This document shows, one piece after another, positions 19,750 to 32,180 of a stretch of DNA of 64,000 bases; the stretch's first letter is position 1; the number at the start of each line of letters is the position of its first letter. The notes under the pieces are model-generated. The model was not told where the DNA came from and ran no database searches. It saw nothing but the letters and a program-made list of their open reading frames with translations. The DNA comes from Sinohyriopsis cumingii (lineage: Eukaryota > Mollusca > Bivalvia > Unionida > Unionidae), in contig CM068824.1 of NCBI GenBank assembly GCA_028554795.2, positions 163,860,130 through 163,924,129 of the forward strand, in the 5' to 3' direction. The position numbers and the translations under genes were made by a program.

Positions 19750-21480
19750 GCATTTGAAATTTGTAAGATATTCAGAAATATCCACCTGCTGTACGAAAGA
19801 GATAGTTTAGCAAAAAACAAGAACGACAAGAAAAAAGTAGCGGAATGATACGATGAAACCTTTGCTGCAATCTTAAGCTACAAAACGATATAAAGATGAC
19901 ACAGATCGATTATTAAATTTACTAGTCAGCTACATATATGCATATAGTTTCACAACCCGAGATCGCTCTTCATTTGGAACACGTGATTATATGCATACTT
20001 GCTTAGTTTGGTTGCAGAATTTGCAGTTCTTAATAAAAAGACTTGAAACATATATAAGTGATTTTTTCCCCCACCTAAATATCCTAAAAGGATACATCAA
20101 AGTCGCGAAGCGTATCTTGCTTACACATTCTATGGCTGAAAAATATCACGACTTTTATTATGGATGTAGTGATGGATGTAATATATACGTAGTGATGGAT
20201 GTGTCACATAATTAGGCAACAAAAAAATTAACTTGGTTTTGCCTTAGAACTATTTGACTATTTCTTTTTGTACATGCGTACAACGTTATCTAGGGTGAAT
20301 ACGTGTTTTTCCAGGTAAGCGACTGTATTAACATGTACCTCGCCAGAAATTACTTGTGACGAAGGAACATTAATAACATGATATGCACGAGTATTTTACC
20401 CTGACTTTTGCTCGCTCTCCTATGGATTTAAGTAAGATCAATTTCTAAAACCGACACTGGTCGTTTTGGATCGCGTCAAGGAGTGTACGCTCTCCATTAT
20501 TCTCCAGCCATAGGGGTAAGTATTAAATTTACATTTCATTTGATATGCGAAGCTTATTCGGTTTGTAATGTCTTATCGCGTAATAATGCATTTATTATAA
20601 CGCAGATTTGAACTTTGAATTACAAGTCACTATTAGAGGTTAAAGAATTATCATATATCTAGAAATTTTACGGAAACTATTATTATGACCAATTTGGTTT
20701 TATTGTAGCCGATTGTGACTGTCACTGTGATTGTGACTGTGAATATGACTAGAGCTGTCCGAAGCTGTCTGAAGCTGTCTAAAGTTGTTTAGAGCTGTCT
20801 GGAGTTTCCAGAGTATATAAGGCTGTGTGCTGTCGATACGTATGTATGTATGTCTGTGCCACGGACGTAGACATAGCAAATTCAAAAGGTGCTGTATGCT
20901 GTCTGTACGTATATGCTGTCTGTACGTGTATACGTATGACTGTACATGTGGTGGATCCATAAAGGGTGCGAGCGGCCGATAAGAGTGTTGGCCATCTCAA
21001 GGAATCGTGCGACTGTTCAAGGGGTGTAGAAACATACGTTTGGTTCAATTATTGTTCCAATTGCATTTTTATGTTGATAAGATTATTTTGAATCTTAGTT
21101 GTGTTCATAAGATTATTTTGAATCTTCGTTGTGTTCATAAGATTATTTTGAATCTTAATAGGAGTTCATATTCGAGATTATGTGAGATTATTGTAGTGTA
21201 AAATACTGTTTGAAGCGTATCTGCAGTCCATGAGGTTTCTTGGATCTATACTTCATATTGATTTAATATTTTTGGTTTATTTTCAATGTGTGAATGTTGT
21301 GTAGAGTGATTTGAGTCAGTCGTATGTTGAGAGTTTGAGAGAATCATTATATTTTTACATCATATATTTTTTTTCTTTTTTAATTCATTTCATAAATTTC
21401 ACATCTTTCTCACATTGTGTTTGTCTTATTCATTTAGTCCAAAAACCCACTCGGTTTCTATTCTGCAACAGGAAGTAATA
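19750..21480. other. Intron 2 sequence between Polinton-1 and the satellite
   Basis: Non-coding. It contains two stray units of the 23-bp satellite at 20,157-20,207, a short GCTGTCTGAA-type tandem tract at 20,750-20,812, and three 33-bp repeats (CATAAGATTATTTTGAATCTT) at 21,074-21,160. Nothing else is recognised. Confidence 0.6.
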
Positions 21481-21484
21481 TATA

Positions 21485-24400
21485 TATATATAGTCATGGA
21501 TGTAATATACGTAGCGATGGATGTCATATATACGTAGCGATGGATGTCATATATACGTAGTGATGGATGTCATATATACATAGTGATGGATGTCATATAT
21601 ATGTAGTGATGGATGTCATATATACGTAGTGATGGATGTCATATATACGTAGTGATGGATGTCATATATATGTAGTGATGGATGTCATATATACGTAGTG
21701 ATGGATGTCATATATATGTAGTGATGGATGTCATATATACGTAGTGATGGATGTCATATATATGTAGCGATGGATGTCATATATACGTAGCGATGGATGT
21801 CATATATACGTAGTGATGGATGTCATATATACGTAGTGATGGATGTCATATATACGTAGTGATGGATGTCATATATACGTAATGATGGATGTCATATATA
21901 TGTAGTGATGGATGTCATATATACGTAGCGATGGATGTCATATATCCGTAGTGATGGATGTCATATATACGTAGCGATGGATGTCATATATACGTAGTGA
22001 TAGATGTCATATATACGCAGTGATGGATGTCATATATACGTAGTGATGGATGTCATATATATGTAGTGATGGATGTCATATATCCGTAGTGATGGATGTC
22101 ATATATACGTAGTGATAGATGTCATATATACGCAGTGATGGATGTTATATATACGTAGTGATGGATGTCATATATATGTAGTGATGGATGTCATATATAC
22201 GTAGTGATGGATGTAATAGACGTAGTGATAGATCAAATATAGTAGTGATAGATGTAATATCCGTAGTGATGGATGTCATATATATGCAGTGATGGATGTC
22301 ATATATACGTAGTGATGGGTGTCATATATATGTAGTGATGGATGTCATATATCCGTAGTGATGGGTGTAATAGACGTAGTGATAGATCAAATATAGTAGT
22401 GATAGATGTAATATCCGTAGTGATAGATGTCATATATATGTAGTGATAGATGTCATATATACGTAGTGACGGATGTCATATATACGTAGTGATGGATGTC
22501 ATATATATGTAGTGATGGATGTCATATATACGTAGTGATGGATGTCATATATACGTAGTGATGGATGTCATATATATGTAGTGATGGATGTCATATATCC
22601 GTAGTGATGGATGTCATATATACGTAGTGATGGATGTCATATATACGTAGTGATGGATGTCATATATACGTAGCGATGGATGTCATATATACGCAGTGAT
22701 GGATGTCATATATACGTAGTGATGGATGTCATATATATGTAGTGATGGATGTCATATATACGTAGTGATGGATGTCATATATATGTAGTGATGGATGTCA
22801 TATACACGTAGTGATGGATGTCATATATATGTAGTGATGGATGTCATATATACGTAGTGATGGATGTCATATATACGTAGTGATGGGTGTCATATATATG
22901 TAGTGATGGATGTCATATATACGTAGTGATGGATGTCATATATACGTAGTGATGGATGTCATATATACGTAGTGATGGATGTCATATATATGTAGTGATG
23001 GATGTCATATATCCGTAGTGATGGATGTCATATATATGTAGTGATGGATGTCATATATCCGTAGTGATGGATGTAATAGACGTAGTGATAGATCAAATAT
23101 AGTAGTGATAGATGTAATATCCTTAGTGATGGATGTCATATATATGCAGTGATGGATGTCATATATACGTAGTGATGGGTGTCATATATATGTAGTGATG
23201 GATGTCATATATCCGTAGTGATGGGTGTAATAGACGTAGTGATAGATCAAATATAGTAGTGATAGATGTCATATATATGTAGTGATAGATGTCATATATA
23301 CGTAGTGACGGATTTCATATATACGTAGTGATGGATGTCATATATATGTAGTGATGGATGTCATATATATGTAGTGATGGATGTCATATATACGTAGTGA
23401 TGGATGTCATATATATGTAGTGATGGATGTCATATATCCGTAGTGATGGATGTCATATATACGTAGTGATGGATGTCATATATACGTAGTGATGGATGTC
23501 ATATATATGTAGTGATGGATGTCATATATACGTAGTGATGGATGTCATATATACGTAGTGATGGATGTCATATATACGTAGCGATGGATGTCATATATAC
23601 GCAGTGATGGATGTCATATATACGTAGTGATGGATGTCATATATATGTAGTGATGGATGTCATATACACGTAGTGATGGATGTCATATATATGTAGTGAT
23701 GGATGTCATATATACGTAGTGATGGATGTCATATATACGTAGTGATGGATGTCATATATACGTAGTGATGGATGTCATATATCCGTAGTGATGGATGTCA
23801 TATATATGTAGTGATGGATGTCATATATCCGTAGTGATGGATGTAATAGACGTAGTGATAGATCAAATATAGTAGTGATAGATGTAATATCCGTAGTGAT
23901 GGATGTCATATATATGTAGTGATGGATGTCATATATATGTAGTGATGGATGTAATAGACGTAGTGATAGATCAAATATAGTAGTGATAGATGTAATATCC
24001 GTAGTGATGGATGTCATATATAGTAGTGATGGATGTCATATATCCGTAGTGATAGATGTAATATCCGTAGTGATGGATGTAATAGACGTAGTGATGGATG
24101 TCATATATATGTAGTGATGGATGTCATATATATGTAGTGATGGATGTCATATATACGTAGTGATGGATGTCATATATACGTAGTGATGGATGTCATATAT
24201 ATGTAGTGATGGATGTCATATATACGTAGCGATGGATGTCATATATACGTAGTGATGGATGTCATATATACGTAGCGATGGATGTCATATATACGTAGTG
24301 ATGGATGTCATATATACGTAGTGATGGATGTCATATATATGTAGTGATGGATGTCATACATACGTAGCGATGGATGTCATATATACGTAGTGATGGATGT

Positions 24401-24530
24401 CATATATATGTAGTGATGGATGTCATATATACGTAGTGATGGATGTCATATATATGTAGTGATGGATGTCATATATCCGTAGTGATGGATGTAATAGAGG
24501 TAGTGATAGATCAAATATACGTAGCATAGC
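21485..24530. repeat. 23-bp satellite array with higher-order structure
   Basis: About 130 units of TAGTGATGGATGTCATATATACG. A variant block (GTAATAGACG, GATAGATCAAATATAG, GATGTAATATCCG) recurs at about 22,205, 22,365, 23,065, 23,225, 23,845, 23,945 and 24,490. The spacing of about 780-860 bp between corresponding blocks shows that long segments were duplicated as a unit. Open frames here are artefacts of the repeat. Confidence 0.95.
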
Positions 24531-24614
24531 GAAAAAATGAATAAACTACTATCTTAATAACATGAAAATCTTTTAAGCAAGTGCCTTACGGTCTAAATAT
24601 ACGGGTTCACTCAG

Positions 24615-24756
24615 TTTTTTAGAGACCTTTGGGAGAATGAGAAACTTCTGAATATAGTGGAACAACTACTAGGACCAGAAGTTGCCGCCAATCCGATTTG
24701 GAATCTGCGTCCCAAATGTCCAGGACATGCAGAGACTCTTGTTCCATGGCACCAAG
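24615..24756 (+). CDS. PhyH-family dioxygenase, exon 3
   Basis: The acceptor TTCACTCAG precedes FFRDLWENEKLLNIVEQLLG. The exon ends PWHQ plus the first base of an Asp codon at the donor GTATCT (24,757). The 142 nt start in phase 0 and end in phase 1. WNLRPK and PWHQ are typical of the family. The His of PWHQ is expected to be the first iron ligand, and the split Asp codon completes the H-x-D pair in the next exon. Confidence 0.92.
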
Positions 24757-25520
24757 GTATCTCAAATATACACTTGTTTGGCTAGATTGCTAAGTACACT
24801 CTGGTCTACGGATTGGCGATTTCTGTTTGCCTGGCGTCAGCATTTTAGCTACGTTAAAACTAGTTTATTAACTTCCATTCCCTGCAACAGCATAAATTTA
24901 GAAATGTATGTGCCTCAGGAAAAATAATAAACCACTCTTACAAAAAACTAGGTCACTATGACGTATATTTCAAGTTTTTATGTTTTCCGCTATGTTTTGT
25001 TTCTCATAAACCATGCTTTGTCATTTCTTCATGCTGTCGTTAGCAGATTCCTGTTACTAAGTCATGTATGTTTTCAGATGAAGGGTGCATACAAAAGTTT
25101 TTTAGTAACATAAACTTTATACATCTCGTTCATATATCCTTGCGAAATTGCAGACAAAGAAACAGCCTGAATGGCTCTAAATAAAGAAATGCCATTCCAG
25201 AAAACCTTTGTTAATTGCATCATCTTCTTTATATCTGTATACTTTTTTCTGTTTCACCTGATTAATTACGACATTATGATAGATGATTCCTTTTGCCTTT
25301 TTATATCTTTAAATGATCTTTTCATGGTAGTACACGAGTACATGATTCAAGTAAATTCTCTTTGGGCAGAAACGATTTTTTTTCCGTATAATGTGTTAAA
25401 TTCAGTAATTTGTTTCTATGTAACTCAAACTATGTGTTCATGTAATACTATGTGTATCGAAACAGGAATGAACTGTTTGTCTGCCTGTCTGTCTCTCTCT
25501 GATATGTTTGATTCTTTCAG
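24757..25520 (+). other. PhyH intron 3
   Basis: A 764-bp GT-AG intron ending TTCTTTCAG. Open frames inside it (24,682-24,927 and 25,171-25,536) run through the splice sites and are not genes. Confidence 0.75.
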
Positions 25521-25615
25521 ATTCGGCATACTTTGACCTGGATTCCTACCAGACTCTCATTGTCACTGCCTGGATCCCATTTAGAGACTCAACAAAGGAG
25601 AACGGTTGCATGGAG
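25521..25615 (+). CDS. PhyH-family dioxygenase, exon 4
   Basis: Opens by completing the Asp codon, giving DSAYFDLDSYQTL and then VTAWIPF and NGCME. The 95 nt end in phase 0 at the donor GTACAG. The Thr-Ala-Trp-Ile-Pro and Asn-Gly-Cys-Met stretches are family signatures of the 2-oxoglutarate-binding beta-helix core. Confidence 0.92.
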
Positions 25616-26060
25616 GTACAGCCACATATTAGTTTTCTTTGCTTTTAATTTTAATTTTAATAAATATGTTCCACTAATTAATTGTTCCTTTTCTTATGGT
25701 ATATTTGCATGAAGTTTATTCCTGTTTGCTTCGGAATATTCACCTCCCATTAGGACTTAAGTCATATTAAAATTAGTCCTCGTTTTTTTATATATTCCGT
25801 TTACCCCATTCTCTGTAGCATCTCTAGGAAAGAAAAAAAAAACCGCCAAAATCGTCATGTTTCCTTCGGTTTAAATTGTTTTGTTTCTTGCAACTCATCT
25901 GTTGGAACACATTTTATATTTTTTCAATCCTTTCCAATTTTGTAAATTTCCTTTTTCCTTTCTTCGATGTTTTAACTACTTCCTTCTCAGTGCTTCTCAA
26001 CAATTTATTTTTCATTACTTAAAATCAATGTACCTAGATTCAGTTGTAATGCCTCTTAGA
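25616..26060 (+). other. PhyH intron 4, 5' part
   Basis: T-rich non-coding sequence. No element was recognised. Confidence 0.6.
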
Positions 26061-26069
26061 AAGTTAAGT

Positions 26070-26955
26070 AGTTGTCACTATGTGACAGTTACCAGTCAGG
26101 TCCCAAAATTACAATAAATAATGTTGTCATTGTGTGACAGTTACCAGTCAGGTACCAAAACTACAATAAATAATGTTGTCATTGTGTGGCAGTTACCAGT
26201 CAGGTCCCAGAATTACAATAAATAATGTTGTCATTGTGTGGCAGTTACCAGTCAGGTCCCAGAATTACAATAAATAATGTTATCATTGTTTGGCACACAC
26301 CAGTCAGGTCCCAGAATTACAATAAATAGTGTTATCATTGTGTGGCAGTTACCAGTTAGGTCCCAAAATTTCAATAAATATTGTTATCATTGTCTGGCAC
26401 ACACTAATCAATAAGTAATGTTATCATTGTTTGGCACACACCAGTCAGGTCCCAGAATTACAATAAATAGTGTTATCATTGTCTGGCACACACCAGTCAA
26501 TAAATAATGTTATCATTGTCTGGCATACACCAGTCAGGTCCCAGAATTACAATAAATAGTGTTATCATTGTCTGGCACACACTAGTCAATAAATAATGTT
26601 ATCATTGTCTGGCACACACCAGTCAATAAATAATGTTATCATTGTCTGGCACACACCAGTCAATAAATAATGTTATCATTGTCTGGCACACACCAGTCAA
26701 TAAATAATGTTATCATTGTCTGGCATACACCAGTCAATAAATAATGTTATCATTGTCTGGCACACACCAGTCAGGTCCCAGAATTACAATAAATAATGTT
26801 ATCATTGTCTAGCACACACCAGTCAATAAATAATGTTATCATCGTTTGGCACACACTAGTCAATAAATAATGTTATCATTGTTTGGCACACACTAGTCAA
26901 TAAATAATGTTATCATTGTCTGGCACACACCAGTCAGGTCCCAGAATTACAACCA
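26070..26955. repeat. Minisatellite with long and short units (intron 4)
   Basis: Units share CAATAAATAATGTTATCATT followed by GTCTGGCACACACCAGT. Long units (about 54 bp) also carry CAGGTCCCAGAATTA; short units (about 36 bp) lack it. The left part is all long units, the right part mostly short, with long units scattered through it. Confidence 0.92.
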
Positions 26956-27048
26956 AGAGTTGAATTCAAACCGAGACTTGATGCATGATTCTGTCTTACT
27001 GGCTAAAGTCAAATAACGAATCTATCAAATGATTTCAGTCTATCATAG

Positions 27049-27368
27049 ACCGCTCCGGTGGCCTAGTGGTTAGAGCGTCCGCCTCGGATGCGGGAGGTCG
27101 TGGGTTCGATCCCCGGCCGAGTCATACCAGAGACTTTAAAAATGGTACTAACAGCTGCCTCGCTTGGCGTTCAGCATTAAGAGGTAAGTGTTAGGACTGG
27201 TCGGCCTGGTGTCAGGATAATGTGACTGGGTGGGACATCATGCTACATGTCTGCGGCATGATGCCCCAGTGCTAGACATCACTATAAACTGCCACATTGC
27301 AGACATCGTAGCGATATGACTGAAAAATTGTTAAAGCTACGTTAAAAATCAAAATCACATCACATCAC
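27049..27368 (+). mobile_element. tRNA-derived SINE, family B, full-length
   Basis: The tRNA-like head has A box GTGGCCTAGTGGTTAGAG and B box GGTTCGATCCCCGG. The body contains ATGGTACTAACAGCTGCC, CTGGTCGGCCTGGTGTCAGG and ATGATGCCCCAGTGCTAGAC, with an ATCACATCAC tail. TTCAGTCTATCA plus three bases flanks it at 27,034-27,048 and 27,369-27,383 as a 15-bp duplication with one mismatch. It is too long and decorated to be a functional tRNA gene. Confidence 0.92.
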
Positions 27369-27519
27369 TTCAGTCTATCACAGTAAGTATTGTAGGATAT
27401 CATCCCTCACAAGTAAACATAATAACTTAAATGTATTAAAGCAACTGTCAACTACAGACAGCATGAAAAAAGAAATAATTGTATTGATGCGTTTTAATTA
27501 AATGTAAAATACGTTTTAG

Positions 27520-27619
27520 ATGGCCGAAGGTGGCCACTGGAAAGGTCTGGTGGGAGTCCATAAATGCTGTGACAACTTCTACCTCATGCTGGACGAGGAA
27601 GAACTCCAGACTAGATTTG
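27520..27619 (+). CDS. PhyH-family dioxygenase, exon 5
   Basis: The acceptor ACGTTTTAG precedes MAEGGHWKGLVGVH. The donor is GTACGT at 27,620. The 100 nt begin in phase 0 and end in phase 1. It continues with NFYLMLDEEELQTRF, fitting the variable insertion between the two halves of the iron site in this family. The Met at the start is internal, not an initiator. Confidence 0.85.
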
Positions 27620-29038
27620 GTACGTGTCAAGATTTGTATTTTAAATGTCTGCTTTCTTGCAGATTGCTCCGCACAATCTCTGTTACGTAAGGTACCTCTG
27701 CTTGCTGGCAATCCACTATACGATTCGTATATTATCCTTACGCCGACAATCTTAATGGGCACATACGTAATATGTTAGAATCCAACAAAACAATTGCCCC
27801 ACACTCGACTTCTTTAATGTGTTTATTTTGATGACTAAAAAAGTCATCCTGATATATCTATTAATGGATCAAAATTTGAATATCTTTAAGGTTTTTGTTT
27901 TAAAAATGCATTAAGGGTATAAGGCGTTGTAACTAACGTTTCTTTCTCAGATAAATATAAATGGATTATTATTTCTGAATTTTCAAAAGTACAATGACCA
28001 AGTGATACTTAATTAGGTGCTTTACTTACCAAATGTCTTTTTTCAAAGTTTTATCAGTACATCTAATTTGATATTGCTTTTTCTTGCATCTTTTTGTTCC
28101 GTTTTGCATGAGGAAGAGTTTATCTAATGCTGTGAGAACTTGTACCCTGACCATTTTTGTTTAATTTAGCTTTCAAACCAAGCATCAACATAAACAAGAG
28201 AATGAGTTGTCCTTTTTCATCCGTAATCGCCCTCGCTATTTTAAAACTGCGAATACAGCTGCGTACGACTTTGGCTATTTAGTTACAAAATTGTGTTATG
28301 TATATCTGTATTGTATATATTTGTCCTTGATTGTAGGATGTACATTAAGACAGTGGTCATTTGTAAACAGGATGTTTACATGGCTAACTTTTGTCCATGA
28401 TTGTAGGTTGTGAATAACATGCTGACAAGTGTTTGCGTTTCGAATATTCTACCAACAAACTTGTTTACAATTTTATTGGAATTTTCCTTCTGAATGAATC
28501 ACAAGGTCAAGTGAAAATATTTATAAATAGGGACCTAATAAACAAATAATTAATTCCTATCTTAGATCAGTCTTTGGAACCCATTCGTTATCAGAGTTTA
28601 AAGGAGTTTTACAGCTGTCTTCAGACATCCATCGAGAGGAATTATTTATTTAAATTATTCATTGGTATTCCTAAGTACTCATTGTCTTTGGATATACACC
28701 ACTTAGGGACTATTGTGAACTGATTCAAAGACATTCTGGATTGCATCATTGTAGTACATCAAGACATTCAAGACTTTGAATTTCATTCATAACATTCTAT
28801 ATTTTTGGACTTGGGATTTAATTCACAATACTGTAAGTGTCTCTTAAATTTACACTTTGTAACTTCGAGAAATAAATTGCTTGTTGATTTTATTTAAATC
28901 GTTTGTTTCAGTTCTTTATTTTCTTTAATTTAATAACTAAAGTCATAACCAATGCCTTGCCACAAAATTAAACTTTGACCCGGACTCGGCGATCTTAGAT
29001 AATACGCTTTACATTAAGTCTTATAGATTATTAAGAAC
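27620..29038 (+). other. PhyH intron 5, 5' part
   Basis: Non-coding, AT-rich. Short frames show no similarity I can name. Confidence 0.6.
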
Positions 29039-29262
29039 GGGGGCCCCGGGTGGCCGTGTGGTTTTAAGCGCACGCCTTAACCGATCGCTGCCATCTCATC
29101 ACATGAGTTCGAGTCTCGGGTTTCGCCAGTGTTGGCATGTGAGAAAGCTTCCCAGTAGCTTCCCGTAGGTCGGTGGTTTTAGTCGCTGTTTTCCATGGTT
29201 ATTCCTCCACAAGTTATACTGGCCACCATGTATAGCTTAAAAATGACGTTAAACATACAAAA
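29039..29262 (+). mobile_element. SINE family A, copy 2
   Basis: Same head (GGCCGTGTGGTTTTAAGCGC, GAGTTCGAGTCTCGGG) and body (GAGAAAGCTTCCCAGTAGC, TACTGGCCACCATGTATAGC) as the copies at 5.55 and 45.4 kb. Imperfect flanking repeats TTAAGAAC and TATAAGAAC suggest a diverged duplication. Confidence 0.88.
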
Positions 29263-30009
29263 ACTTTATAAGAACAATATAATTTTGTATCAAGAAAGTG
29301 GTAGGGCAATGGGCGAATTTTATATACTTTGTCTCCAGAATGGTTGGTAAAAGTTGTTATTCCTGAATCTGAATTAATTTTTATCAGATCGATATGTATC
29401 AGAGCTACATATAAAATATCGCATTTTGAAAATGAAAAGGTCGAATTGGCATAAAGAATTCTCAAAAGCAAAGGCAGTCTCGAAATACACGAACTACTTC
29501 TATTCAATAATTTATTTTTATCATTGGTAGTTTTATCCTGCTTGAATGGTAATGTCACCTAGTTTTTGCACTTTCTCAGTACATTAATAACGCAAAACAT
29601 GCAAAATGAAATCTTAAGTAGTGAAATTTGTTAGACTATGAGTTTCTTTCATGAAGACCGAAAACAAAAGACTGTGTCTTGCTGTCTTTTCCAGAGAAAG
29701 GAACGTTCGATCAAGTCACCTTTTCCTTGTGCAGATATTCAAAGCTGAATTTATGTGGCATATTTAATTTCAAACACACTAGTGTCAAAACAAAGACGCT
29801 AACATTATTTTTCGTATAACATTTTACACCATTCGAATCAACACAGAATATATGCTCTCCTTTCATGCAAGGTGTATATGAAGAAGAGGGTGAATGTCTT
29901 TTTGTATTAGAATTATTTTTAAAAAGATGAAGTTCATCGTTTTTATATTGCTTTTTGTCATTTATGCCTTCTTGTTAATAAATTGTATTGTTGCACTGTG
30001 TCTCTGTAG
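29263..30009 (+). other. PhyH intron 5, 3' part
   Basis: Non-coding. The frame on the minus strand at 29,214-29,558 overlaps the SINE tail and is not a gene. Confidence 0.6.
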
Positions 30010-30091
30010 ACCTGAAACCCGAGAATTACAAGCTGTGTCCAGTGCCGTATGGTGGAGTTTTGTTCTTCAACAATGTCATACCCCACAGAAG
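30010..30091 (+). CDS. PhyH-family dioxygenase, exon 6
   Basis: The acceptor TCTCTGTAG precedes the end of an Asp codon, then LKPENYKLCPVPYGGVLFF and NNVIPHR. The donor is GTATTA at 30,092, in phase 2. The His of IPHR is expected to be the second iron-binding His of the H-x-D...H triad. The last ~26 bases of this exon plus the first ~18 of the intron reappear as the unit of a minisatellite 0.4 kb downstream. Confidence 0.92.
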
Positions 30092-30502
30092 GTATTACTG
30101 TTACTTTTTAATATGAGTTTTGCTGGCTGGGACTGGTTGATAATGAAAGTAAGAGTTTAGTAAGAAGAATATTTTTAGAGCTCATATCAGTTGTAAGAGC
30201 GACACTGTTTTAATGATGGAATTTCGTTCCTTTTACAGATTTGAGATTGGAAAACTCTTTGCTGAAAATAGCACCTGACATTGTGGTTCAGAATTGAAAG
30301 CACATGTTTCAAATACACGCAGATCCGGAAAATGTCGAGGCTCATGTGGTTTTCTCTACAAATAAGGTGTCATTAAGGATATCTCAATACTAATAAACAG
30401 ACGTTTCATCATGAGCGTTCAGAAATTCAAAGTTACTGAATTGTTAATATCATGTCGTTTGCCTAGGTTTAATATGGAAAATAAATTGGTATAGTGAGTA
30501 TT

Positions 30503-31048
30503 TAAACAACATAATACCCAACACAACGTATTACTGTTACTTTTTAACAGCATCATACCCTACACAACGTATTACTTACTGATGCTTTCTAACAATGTCA
30601 TACGCCACATGAGTTATTACTGTTGCTTCTTTTAACAATGTCATACTCAACACGAGGTATTACTGTTGCTTTTCAACAACGTCATACCAAACACGAGGTA
30701 TTACTGTTGCTTTTCAACAACGTCATACCAAACACGAGGTACTACTGTTGCTTTTCAACAAAGTCATACCAAACACGAGGTATTACTGTTGCTTTTCAAC
30801 AAAGTCATACAAAACACGAGATATTAATGCTGTTTTTGTAGCAACATCATACCCAACACGAGGTATTAGTGTGGCTTTTTAAGAACGTTATGCCCCACAC
30901 GAAGTATTACTGTTGCTTTCTAGCAATGTCATACCCCACATGAAGTATTACTGTTCTTTTTAACAACGTCATACCCTACACGAGATATTAATGTTGTTTT
31001 TTAACGTCATATCCTACAGACGGCAATACTATTGCTTTTTAACAATGT
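30503..31048. repeat. 41-bp minisatellite built from exon 6 end and 5' splice site (left part)
   Basis: About 13 units of the type CAACAATGTCATACCCCACA, CGAG, GTATTACTGTTGCTTTT. Each unit corresponds to exon 6 from 30,067 to 30,091 followed by the start of intron 6. Several copies keep the AG-GTATTA splice donor. The array is cut by a LINE at 31,049. Confidence 0.9.
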
Positions 31049-32180
31049 AATAATAATAATAATGAGGACTTTGTATAGCGCCTAATCTTTAGAAGCTCTA
31101 AGCGCTTTACAACATTAGACAACACCTATAATATAAAAAACATATAATGATATGATTACAAAAACAAACACCATGAAATAATCATAAAAAAAAAAAAACA
31201 ATGCCAAGAATATGTAAGGTAGGAAACATTATTAGGTCTTTAAGTTTGTTCTTGCAGTCGAAATAAGTGAGTTTTGAGAGCACTCTTGAATTGGATCATT
31301 GTGTCTTTGTGTCTAAGTTCAGTGGGCAATTCATTCCACGCTGCTGGGTCCTGGTATGCAAAATAACGCTGTCCATATGACTTTGTTCTCATAGTGGGAA
31401 TAATGAGTATACGATTGTCAGAAGAGGAGCGTAAGTATCTTGCTGGTGTGTACACACGGGTGAGGTCGGATAGGTATGTTGGACTAGAGTCCGACAGTGA
31501 AATGTAGCACAGAGAACAAATTTTGTGTTTGATTTTGGATTGAATGGATAGCCAGTGTAGGGTACAGAGCAGTGTGGAGGTGTGCTCTGATCGTGATACT
31601 GTAAGTATGATCCGAGCAGCTGTGTTTTGAATTTTTTGAAGTTTCTGGAGCAGATATTGAGATGAACTAGACAGAATTGAGTTACAATAGTCCAGTCTTG
31701 AAAGTACTAATGAACACACACAAGTGTTTTAGTGGCATCAACTGAAAGATATTTGCGAATGGAGCTGATGCGTTTCAGCTCAAGATATGCAACCTTGCAT
31801 ATGTTCATGACATGTTGGTGCAATGTGAGAGTACTGTCCAGAGTAACACCTATGTTTTATACTGATTGTGTGAATTTAATGTTGGTGTTGCTGATATTTA
31901 TTGTTTGAGGTAAAGGATGTGAATGAGAAAGTCTTTGTGTTGTGATCAGAATGGCCTCAGTTTTATCATCATTCATCTGCAGCTTGTTACATGTCATCCA
32001 TGATTTCACATCAGAAATGCACCTCTCTACACCTTGGATGGTAGCATTAACTTCAGTTAGATGGCTAGATTTGTATATTTGGGTGTCATCAGCGTACAAT
32101 TGGTGAGACACTGGATGATGGTCTATGACACTTGAAAGCGACTGAGCGTACAGAATGAAGAGAACAGGTCTTTTTTTGGT
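31049..32180 (-). mobile_element. 5'-truncated LINE (CR1/L2-like), with reverse transcriptase remnants
   Basis: On the minus strand, a frame near 32,200-31,857 has QLYADDTQIYKSS, the catalytic YADD box. Another, 31,719-31,240, has LVLSRLDYCNSILS, LHWLSIQSKIKHK and PAAWNELPTELRH, the typical thumb and C-terminal end of CR1/L2/Crack-type reverse transcriptases. The 3' end carries GTAAAGCGCTTAGAGC and GGCGCTATACAAAG, then an ATT-type microsatellite tail, as in L2-like LINEs. Endonuclease and 5' parts are absent. It interrupts the 41-bp array. Confidence 0.85.

Noticed and set aside
23775-24114. Repeat-peptide genes on either strand of the 23-bp satellite
   Set aside because: The frames arise from stop-free repeat units. 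Nothing but the repeat supports them.
21485-24530. CRISPR array
   Set aside because: Units are contiguous 23-bp tandem repeats without unique spacers, in a eukaryotic intron.
27049-27125. tRNA gene
   Set aside because: The A and B boxes are present, but the tRNA-like head is fused to a 250-bp SINE body with target duplications and recurs at 36.2 kb. It is a SINE head, not a tRNA gene.
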